DNA of 64,000 nucleotides. Origin: an uncultured Acidobacteriota bacterium (GTDB taxonomy: Bacteria > Acidobacteriota > Vicinamibacteria > Marinacidobacterales > SMYC01). This document shows, piece after piece, positions 57,517-64,000 of the stretch (position 1 is the stretch's first letter; each line of letters begins with the position of its first letter). Both the position numbers and the translations under genes were made by a program. Under the pieces are notes generated by a model that searched no databases, was not told where the DNA came from, and worked only from the letters and a program-made list of their open reading frames with translations. Location of the stretch: the NCBI GenBank assembly GCA_947259165.1, contig CAMYKY010000008.1:1-64000 (forward strand), in the 5' to 3' direction.

Positions 57517-57912
57517 TCAGCCCATCGTGGCGACTTTGATCGGCTCGATATAGTACTTCACTCGGATTTCATCGGGAACGCGAAAAGGATACTTGTCTTC
57601 ATTCAAATACTTCTTGGCCAGGCGGTCGATGTGCTCATCGGCACCCTCTTCTGTGATCTTCGCGATGCGGCCGCGGATCATGATCGACCGATACGGATTA
57701 TCGGGATCGGTCGCAGAAAGGGCAACGCGTTCGTCAGCGCGGATGTTGCGATCTTTGAGGCGACCTTTCGCCGAGTTCACCACGATGTGCTCGCCGTCGT
57801 ACTCCGCCCATACCGGACTGACCTGAGGACTTCCGTCGCTCATCTTTGTCGCGAGATGGACGAATGATTTCTTGCTCAAAATGTCTTGGAAGTTCTCCGG
57901 TATCGCGACCAC
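57517..57912 (-). CDS. PPOX-class (F420-dependent-type) pyridoxamine 5'-phosphate oxidase-fold protein
   Basis: 'KKSFVHLATKMSDGSPQVSPVWAEYDGEHIVVNSAKGRLKDRNIRADERVALSATDPDNPYRSIMIRGRIAKIT'. Confidence 0.85.
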   Translation of the reverse strand: MVAIPENFQDILSKKSFVHLATKMSDGSPQVSPVWAEYDGEHIVVNSAKGRLKDRNIRADERVALSATDPDNPYRSIMIRGRIAKITEEGADEHIDRLAKKYLNEDKYPFRVPDEIRVKYYIEPIKVATMG

Positions 57913-57915
57913 GGG

Positions 57916-58140
57916 TCACTCCGCCTTTCTTTCGGGAAGATCGAACGCCTTCGAATCGTGCTGAAATCCCTGACGGTTGTGAGCGCCATCGCAAAACGGT
58001 TTGTTCTCCGAGTGCCCGCACCGGCAAAGAGAGATGGCGTCGCGACCTCCAAGATCATAGGTGTTGCCTTCGGCATCCTTCAAGGTCACTTCACCCTTCA
58101 CGCGCAAAGGCCCGTTGTTGAGTACTGTGATTTCGGGCAT
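57916..58140 (-). CDS. CDGSH iron-sulfur domain protein
   Basis: 'GRDAISLCRCGHSENKPFCDGAHNRQGF' = CxCx(n)CDGxH; ATG at 58140. Confidence 0.9.
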   Translation of the reverse strand: MPEITVLNNGPLRVKGEVTLKDAEGNTYDLGGRDAISLCRCGHSENKPFCDGAHNRQGFQHDSKAFDLPERKAE

Positions 58141-58182
58141 CCAATGTCTCCTTTTCGAAGCGCCTAGTATATCATCGGGTAC

Positions 58183-58476
58183 ATGTTGGACGACGAAGCA
58201 CCGAAATCCGCGGTGGAGCTCGCAATGGAGAAGCTGCGGGCGCAAGACGGTTTCGAAGAAGTGAAGCTCACCGACGAACAAAAGGCGGAAATCGCCGATA
58301 TCCGCAGCCGTTTCCGGGCCCAGATCGCGGAGCTCGAGATCCAGCAAGACGCCCAGCTCCGCATCGCTGGCGCCTTCGAAGAAGTCGAAATTCTCCGCGC
58401 TGAGCTGAAGAAGGAAAAAGAGCGCCTCGAGGGCGAGATGGAAAAAAAGGTCTCCGAAGCGCGCACGCGGCCCTGA
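58183..58476 (+). CDS. Small coiled-coil hypothetical protein
   Basis: 97-aa ORF, highly charged heptads, abuts purB. Confidence 0.6.
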   Translation: MLDDEAPKSAVELAMEKLRAQDGFEEVKLTDEQKAEIADIRSRFRAQIAELEIQQDAQLRIAGAFEEVEILRAELKKEKERLEGEMEKKVSEARTRP

Positions 58477-59873
58477 TGCCATCCACGGTTTTCGACTCTT
58501 TCTACTTCAAAGACCGTTTCGGAAGCTCCGCGATGCGAGAGCTTTGGAACGATCAGGCGACGCTCCAGAGGTGGCTCGACGTCGAAGCAGCGCTTGCGAA
58601 GGTCGAAGCCGGCCTCGGACTCGTCCCTCCCAAGGCAGCGAGGGAGATTGCATCGAAAGCGCGCATCGACAATCTCGACCTGAGGGCGCTGAAACGCGCC
58701 TTCGACCGCACTTGGAATCCTGTCGTCCCGCTCGTTGATGGCCTTCGCAAGAAACTCTCTCCGGCCGCGGCGGGGTACGTGCATTGGGGAGCTACGAGCA
58801 AGAACGTCTTCGACACCGGGATGGCCCTGCAGGTCAAAGACAGCTACAGCGTCATTCTCGCCAACCTTCAGGAGGTGGCTTCGCTTCTGGCCGGTCTCGC
58901 CGAAAAGCATCGCGATACGATCATGGCGGGACGAACCCACGGACAGCACGCGCTTCCCGTCACGTTTGGGTTCAAAGCCGCCGTCTGGCTCGACGAGATC
59001 ATGAGACACCAGGACAGGCTGCTCGAAGGCCGAACGCGAGTGCTCGTCGGCGAGTTCGGCGGCGCCGTCGGCACGCTTGCGTCGCTCGGGAAAAAAGGTC
59101 TCCGCGTGCAAAAAGAGTTGATGCTCCAACTCGAGCTAGGCGTCGCAACGATCCCGGTCAAAACGGCGGGCGATCGTATCGCGGAGTTCATCGTGCACCT
59201 GGGCATGCTCTCGGCGACCCTCGGTAAGATCGCCCAAAACATCTACAACCTTCAGCAAACCGACGTCGACGAAGTGACCGAGTTCACCGAGGGCAAAGTC
59301 GGAAGCTCTGCCATGCCCCACAAGCAAAATCCTGTCGCGTCGGGCTCGATCGTTTTTCTTGGCAGACTCCTGCGCTCGAACGTCCTCCCAGCACTCGACT
59401 ACATCAACGCGGAATGGGAGGACGACCACCGCCAGGGGGAAACGGCGTGGAAGTTCGTGCCTGAGGCATGTCTTCTCGCCGACGCCCAACTCGAGCTCAT
59501 GCAACGCGTGCTCAAAAACCTCATCGTCAAGCCGGAGAACATGGAACGCAACCTCGAGCGCGCCGGAGGTTTCGTGTGCTCGGAAGCACTCCTGATGAAG
59601 CTCGCCGCCGCAATCGGCAGCGACAAAGCGCATGCCATCGTCAAAGAGCTCTCCGACGAGGCGCGTCGTAACGAAGCATCGTTTTCAGACGCTGTCCGAG
59701 CTCACCCGATCGTCCGCCAGCACCTGAAGAAGAAAGAGATCGAAGACTGCGTCAACTATCGCGCATACCTCGGCGAGACCGAAACCCTCGTGAATCGTGT
59801 TCTTGCTAATTACCGCAAGAAGACTCAACGCCAAGACACAAAGACGCGAAGACGCAAAGGAACCCGTGTCTAA
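58476..59873 (+). CDS. purB: Adenylosuccinate lyase
   Basis: 'VHWGATSKNVFDTGMALQVKDSY', 'GRTHGQHALPVTFGFKAAVWLDE', 'GSSAMPHKQNPVASGSIVFLGRLLR'. Confidence 0.92.
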   Translation: MPSTVFDSFYFKDRFGSSAMRELWNDQATLQRWLDVEAALAKVEAGLGLVPPKAAREIASKARIDNLDLRALKRAFDRTWNPVVPLVDGLRKKLSPAAAGYVHWGATSKNVFDTGMALQVKDSYSVILANLQEVASLLAGLAEKHRDTIMAGRTHGQHALPVTFGFKAAVWLDEIMRHQDRLLEGRTRVLVGEFGGAVGTLASLGKKGLRVQKELMLQLELGVATIPVKTAGDRIAEFIVHLGMLSATLGKIAQNIYNLQQTDVDEVTEFTEGKVGSSAMPHKQNPVASGSIVFLGRLLRSNVLPALDYINAEWEDDHRQGETAWKFVPEACLLADAQLELMQRVLKNLIVKPENMERNLERAGGFVCSEALLMKLAAAIGSDKAHAIVKELSDEARRNEASFSDAVRAHPIVRQHLKKKEIEDCVNYRAYLGETETLVNRVLANYRKKTQRQDTKTRRRKGTRV

Positions 59874-59922
59874 CGTTGCGCCTTCGAGCCTTGGCGCCTT
59901 TGTGTTAGTTGTGTTGAGCGGG
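59819..59922. repeat. Imperfect inverted repeat (AACGCCAAGACACAAAGACGC words) across the purB/lipoprotein junction
   Basis: ACTCAACGCCAAGACACAAAGACGCGAAGACGCAAAGG versus GCCTTCGAGCCTTGGCGCCTTTGTGTTAGTTGTGTTGAG. Confidence 0.65.
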
Positions 59923-60381
59923 TGTGCGCAAGCACCCACCGGCGAGCTCGAGTTGGCAAACCAACGCGTGGAAGCCGCTCGATCGGTCGACGCTGCCATA
60001 TTCGCCCCCGAGCAACTCAACCAAGCTGACTTGTCGCTCGCGACCGCCCGAAGCCTGGTCGAAGATCGAGGCTATCGCGCCGCCATCCATTCGGCCTCCG
60101 AGGCCGTCTTGCACGCCGACGACGCGTTCAACGTGTCAACGATCGAAAGAAGTATCGCGGCACGACGGGTCGAACGGTGCCTGAACGAGCTCGAAGGTTT
60201 GATGGCCATCGCACGTTCCCGCGGCGCCGCATCCGAAGCGCCGGATGAGCTCGCCGCGTTCGTGGAGCGCCACGACGCGGTCAAGGCCGCGGCCGACAGT
60301 GGCGATCTTCTCACTGCACTCGAGCAAGGACGTCACCTAGAGCCCGAGCTACTCGCATTCGAACAAAGATTTCGAGACTAG
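59866..60381 (+). CDS. Lipoprotein, DUF4398-like
   Basis: 'VSNVAPSSLGAFVLVVLSGCAQAPTGELELANQRVEAARSVDAAIFAPEQLNQADLSLATARSLVEDRGYRAAIHSASEAVLHADDA' with lipobox LSGC; GTG start. Confidence 0.65.
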   Translation: MSNVAPSSLGAFVLVVLSGCAQAPTGELELANQRVEAARSVDAAIFAPEQLNQADLSLATARSLVEDRGYRAAIHSASEAVLHADDAFNVSTIERSIAARRVERCLNELEGLMAIARSRGAASEAPDELAAFVERHDAVKAAADSGDLLTALEQGRHLEPELLAFEQRFRD

Positions 60382-60530
60382 TGCTTGGACACTAGTGGAC
60401 TAGCTGCTCATTCCGTCGCCACGCGTCGAAGCGTAAGAATCCGTGGAAGCGATCAATGGGTGTCTCGAGCAAATTCTGGTCGCGACTCACTCGATGAAAT
60501 GGGGTTCGAGACCTTGTTTCGGTTTCTTCG

Positions 60531-61211
60531 CTACTTGCTTTTGACGTAGTGGAGCGCTTCGATGTCCCAATCGATCAGTAGACCGCCGGCGATGCCCTCG
60601 GTCACGACTTTGCCGTAGAGTTTCTCCACAAAATACATCGCGATCTCGTAGCTCTTGACCCCACCGACTGACGTGAGCGCGTGTCCGGCGTCGACGAACG
60701 AATGGTCGCGCTGAACATCGATCTTGGGGTACTCCTTCTCCATCTGATCCCACTCGGTCGGAAACGTCGTCGCGGAACCGCCGTCGAGTAGACCCGCTTC
60801 GGCGAGCAGGAACGCTCCCCAACAAAGCGACATCACATGGCGCGCTTTCTTGCCGCGCTCGGCAACCCAGGCCACGAGCTTGGGGTCTTTGCGATCGCGA
60901 TCGCGGCTGCCGGTGGTGCTGGCAACGACGAGGACATCGATCTCGGGTGCGTCGTCGAGTCCATAGTCGGGAAGAATTCGAAGGCCTTCGGCGGTACGCA
61001 CCGGATCTTTCGTGAGCCCTATCGTAAAAACTTTCGGCGCCGGCTCGACCCGACCGATGACGTGTTGCATCACATCCATCGGAGCAACGAGCTCGGTGTT
61101 GTACACGCCCTCGAGCACGAGAAAGCCAATGCTTCTCGGTTTCCAATGCGCGTCTTCGGCCGTCGCTTGCGAGGCGAAGACCAGGAGCGCGCTGATGATT
61201 ACCTTGTTCAT
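60531..61211 (-). CDS. DJ-1/PfpI family protein with signal peptide
   Basis: 'IGFLVLEGVYNTELVAPMDVMQHV...VMSLCWGAFLLAEAGLLDGGSATTFPTEWDQMEKEYPK'. Confidence 0.85.
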   Translation of the reverse strand: MNKVIISALLVFASQATAEDAHWKPRSIGFLVLEGVYNTELVAPMDVMQHVIGRVEPAPKVFTIGLTKDPVRTAEGLRILPDYGLDDAPEIDVLVVASTTGSRDRDRKDPKLVAWVAERGKKARHVMSLCWGAFLLAEAGLLDGGSATTFPTEWDQMEKEYPKIDVQRDHSFVDAGHALTSVGGVKSYEIAMYFVEKLYGKVVTEGIAGGLLIDWDIEALHYVKSK

Positions 61212-62008
61212 GGTTGTCTCCAATACGTGCCCTCGGCGACGACAGAGGCGTCGCCGGTAAGAAAAACGTTCTCGCTCTCGGTCCATTCAACCATGAGAGT
61301 GCCGCCAGGACAGTGTACTTCGACCGGGCTCTCCGCGTGAGCATTGACAATCGAGGCCACGGCAGACGCCGACGAGCCAGTTCCCGACGACGCCGTTTCG
61401 CCCGCACCCCGCTCCCAGATCGCCATCCGTATCGTGTGTCGATCCACGATCTCGACGAGCTCGACGTTCGTCCGGTCCGGAAAATGAGCGTGGTGTTCGA
61501 GGATCGGCCCGAGCTCTCCGAGAGCGTCACGGTTCGTGAACACGACGCAGTGAGGATTGCCCATCGACAATGTCGTTACGCTGAGCGTTCGTTCTCCGAT
61601 ATCGAGCTCGGTGCCAATCGCGACATCTCGCGGCGGTCCCATGTCGGCGCGGAACCTGAAGCTCGTGCCCTCTCGTCCAAGCCCGGCCAGTCGCAATAGA
61701 CCCGCGCCGGTCTCGACCGCTATCTCGGACCCTGCCACTAGACCGGCGTGCGTCAGGTAGGCGCCGAGGCACCGAAGACCATTTCCGGATACTTCGGCGG
61801 ACGAGCCGTCGCTATTAAAAAGCGTCATCACGAAGCAGTCGTCCACGCTTCGATAGAGAATTAATCCATCGGCGCCGATACCTCGAAGCCGGTCGCACAT
61901 CGCGATCGCCAGCTCGGACGGAAGGTTCGTTGCGTGCTCTTCGGCCACGATGAGGAAATCGTTTCCGTGAGCTTCGGTCTTGGCGAACGGGATCGATGCG
62001 GACGTCAA
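61208..62008 (-). CDS. dapF: Diaminopimelate epimerase (second catalytic Cys replaced by Ser)
   Basis: 'FAKTEAHGNDFLIV', 'SSAEVSGNGLRCLGAYL', 'ERGAGETASSGTGSSASAVA'. Confidence 0.85.
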   Translation of the reverse strand: MTSASIPFAKTEAHGNDFLIVAEEHATNLPSELAIAMCDRLRGIGADGLILYRSVDDCFVMTLFNSDGSSAEVSGNGLRCLGAYLTHAGLVAGSEIAVETGAGLLRLAGLGREGTSFRFRADMGPPRDVAIGTELDIGERTLSVTTLSMGNPHCVVFTNRDALGELGPILEHHAHFPDRTNVELVEIVDRHTIRMAIWERGAGETASSGTGSSASAVASIVNAHAESPVEVHCPGGTLMVEWTESENVFLTGDASVVAEGTYWRQP

Positions 62009-62009
62009 C

Positions 62010-62558
62010 CTAGGTCCCCGCTTTCGGCGTCGTCCAACGAATGTAGGCGAGCGCGAGCCCGTCGTAAAACGCGTGTACTAGCATCGGGACCGCCATGTTC
62101 TGTGTCTCGCGATAAACGAGGCCAAAGCCGGCGCCCACCGCAGCGGCCCACACAGCGAATGGCCAGAGCTTGTAGTCGGGCCCGTGAAGCAGACCGAACA
62201 AGAGGCTCGAAGCGATGAGCCCCATCCGTGGCTGCAACATACCGCGGAACAGAAGCTCTTCCGAAAAGCCTGCCACTGCCGCGAGGATGATGATGTCAAC
62301 AACCGTTGCCTCGCGCAGGAGTGGAAAAATCTCGTCGTCGAAAAAGGCATAAACGTGCCGTGTGAACTCGAAACGCCGGCCGACGAAAAAGAATCCGAAA
62401 TTCAAAATGGCGAGAGCGACGGTCAGACCGAGCGCCAGCACCACGGTCCGAACATCCACACGATAGGGAATGTCGGTGTCGCTTCGTAGCGCCCAGACGA
62501 GCGCGACGATTCCGAGAGCGAGCTCGCCCGCCACGAGCCCTCGGAGGACGCCTGCCAT
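62010..62558 (-). CDS. CPBP-family intramembrane metalloprotease
   Basis: 'VAGFSEELLFRGMLQPRMG', 'VPMLVHAFYDGLALAYI'. Confidence 0.85.
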   Translation of the reverse strand: MAGVLRGLVAGELALGIVALVWALRSDTDIPYRVDVRTVVLALGLTVALAILNFGFFFVGRRFEFTRHVYAFFDDEIFPLLREATVVDIIILAAVAGFSEELLFRGMLQPRMGLIASSLLFGLLHGPDYKLWPFAVWAAAVGAGFGLVYRETQNMAVPMLVHAFYDGLALAYIRWTTPKAGT

Positions 62559-62564
62559 ATCGCG

Positions 62565-63542
62565 TCAGCGAGACCTTTCACGTTCCTGTACCGGCGCGGG
62601 AAACGTGCTGAGCTCGGTAACCGAAGGTGTGCCGAGACCTTCCGTCACGGACCGGAAGCTCGCTCCACCGTCGGAGCTCTTGAAAACACCTTGGTCCGTG
62701 CCGACGAGGATGTCGCTTCGGAAACCGTCGGCTGCGGGGACCAATAGGGTGAGGACGTTGTGGCCGTCGAGCTCTTCAGCCTCTCGCAGTGTGTCACCGG
62801 CATCGTCCGACATGAACAGGCCATCGTCGGTTCCGATCAACAGCAGCGAGTTCCACCAATAGAGCGTGTGCACTGTTCTCGTTTCCATCGCGAGGCCGCC
62901 GACCGGCTCGAAACGCTCGCCTCCATCCTCGCTTCGATAGAGTCCAGCGCCGCGACTCCCAACGAGTATTTTGGGATCCGCAAGAAAATACTGCGAGACG
63001 ACGACCGACAGCAGCGGAACATCAGGTAGACCCGCGTCGAGACCGTTCCAGGAATCCCCAACGTCCTCTGAGACGAACAAGCCTCCGTCGGTTGCGGCGT
63101 ACAACTGGGGGCCGGGCCACACCGTGTCGCGCACCGTCGTGGTGATTTGTCCGTCCCCGACTTGCATCCACTTTGTCCCACCATCGATCGATCGATAGAG
63201 CCCGGACGTCGTCCCCACGAAGACGGTCGGCTCGAGTGCGAACAGCCGCGCGGTGAGAAAGGTGGTGACACCCTTGCCCGGAAAGCTCACTAGGCGAATG
63301 TAGTTCTCACCGAAATCGTCCGAGACGAAAATTCCTTCAACCCCTCCGGCATAGACGGCGGGTCCCAAGCAAACGATCGTCGAGATCGTACCGTTGAACC
63401 CGCGAAGCTCGGGTCGCAACCGCACCCAATGCTCGCCCCAGCTGTAGGAGACGAACGGACCTTCCGACGTCGTCGCGAAAAGTCGTGAAACCACTTGCTC
63501 GGGCTGCACGGCCAAGGCCAGGAGCAAAATGAGCGCCTTCAT
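62565..63542 (-). CDS. Secreted BNR/sialidase-like beta-propeller (YCF48/VPS10-type) protein
   Basis: Repeated 'GLYRSIDGGTKWMQVG', 'GLFVSEDVGDSWNGLDAGLP', 'GLYRSEDGGERFEPVGG', 'GVFKSSDGGASFRSV'. Confidence 0.8.
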   Translation of the reverse strand: MKALILLLALAVQPEQVVSRLFATTSEGPFVSYSWGEHWVRLRPELRGFNGTISTIVCLGPAVYAGGVEGIFVSDDFGENYIRLVSFPGKGVTTFLTARLFALEPTVFVGTTSGLYRSIDGGTKWMQVGDGQITTTVRDTVWPGPQLYAATDGGLFVSEDVGDSWNGLDAGLPDVPLLSVVVSQYFLADPKILVGSRGAGLYRSEDGGERFEPVGGLAMETRTVHTLYWWNSLLLIGTDDGLFMSDDAGDTLREAEELDGHNVLTLLVPAADGFRSDILVGTDQGVFKSSDGGASFRSVTEGLGTPSVTELSTFPAPVQERERSR

Positions 63543-63991
63543 CGAGATGGGCTTTCCACGATGATGGTGACCGGTCCGTCGTTGACGAGAGAAATGCTCA
63601 TATGGGTTTGGAATCTTCCTGTCTGGGTAGCTACATCGAGCTCTTGGACGGCACTGATGAACTCCGAATAGAGCTTTTCCGCCAGCTCGGGGCGAGCCGC
63701 TTTGACGAACGACGGCCGCCTACCCTTGCGACAGTCGCCGAGTAGAGTGAACTGAGAAACCGCCAAAAGCGAGCCCGCGACGTCGCGAATCGATAAATTC
63801 ATCTTGCCGTCATCGTCTTCGAAGATTCGCAGCGAAACAACCTTCTCGGCCATCCATTTGGCGTCCGCCCCATCGTCCCCATCGGCCACGCCAAGGAGCA
63901 CGAGAAGACCGTTCGCGATCTCTGCCACCCGCTCTCCGCTCACGTCGACGCTTGCGGAGCTCACGCGTTGGACGACGGCTCTCACCGTCAA
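63539..63991 (-). CDS. dtd: D-aminoacyl-tRNA deacylase
   Basis: 'MTVRAVVQRVSSASVDVSGERVAEIANGLLVLLGVADGD', 'LLAVSQFTLLGDCRKGRRPSF', 'FQTHMSISLVNDGPVTIIVES'. Confidence 0.95.
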   Translation of the reverse strand: MTVRAVVQRVSSASVDVSGERVAEIANGLLVLLGVADGDDGADAKWMAEKVVSLRIFEDDDGKMNLSIRDVAGSLLAVSQFTLLGDCRKGRRPSFVKAARPELAEKLYSEFISAVQELDVATQTGRFQTHMSISLVNDGPVTIIVESPSR

Positions 63992-64000
63992 CCCTTGGAA

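Noticed and set aside
60388-60402. CTAGTGGACTA as a fourth MITE copy
   Set aside because: Only about 11 bp match the terminal repeat; no further homology on either side.

Overview
This 64 kb window is a mostly ordinary, GC-rich bacterial chromosome segment. Gene content suggests an Acidobacteriota-like or other deep-branching Gram-negative lineage, but that is inference only. It carries housekeeping clusters (cysS, cmk-rpsA-ihfB, rluB-scpB-scpA-trpS, uvrC, lolA plus an ABC exporter, glcD-glcE-glcF, purB, dapF, dtd, comEC, mazG, ribF), a partner-switching regulatory module (STAS, anti-sigma kinase, SpoIIE-type phosphatase), icmF plus a stand-alone B12 domain, three tRNAs (Leu-TAA, Cys-GCA, Gly-GCC) and an IS1-like transposase remnant. 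The most notable observation is that the glycolate-oxidase-type Fe-S subunit (glcF-like, 49125-50372, minus) appears to read through an in-frame TGA. The TGA sits exactly at a cluster-ligating Cys of the CxxCxxCxxxCP motif (CVH-TGA-GLCLPACP), and a 6-bp stem/5-nt loop 16 nt downstream fits a bacterial SECIS geometry. This makes it a candidate selenocysteine or opal-suppressed Fe-S protein, although a point mutation or sequencing error is not excluded. Other observations: a CTAG-flanked palindromic MITE-like element in two full copies and one half copy, the half copy forming the tail of ribosomal protein S1; a birA frame with no canonical start codon, in frame behind a response-regulator TAG; a PTPS-folE-SDR trio resembling a tetrahydrobiopterin pathway; a word-repeat hairpin that encodes both the PurB tail and a lipoprotein signal peptide; and a frameshifted radical-SAM remnant. 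All family calls come from reading motifs by eye, with no database search.
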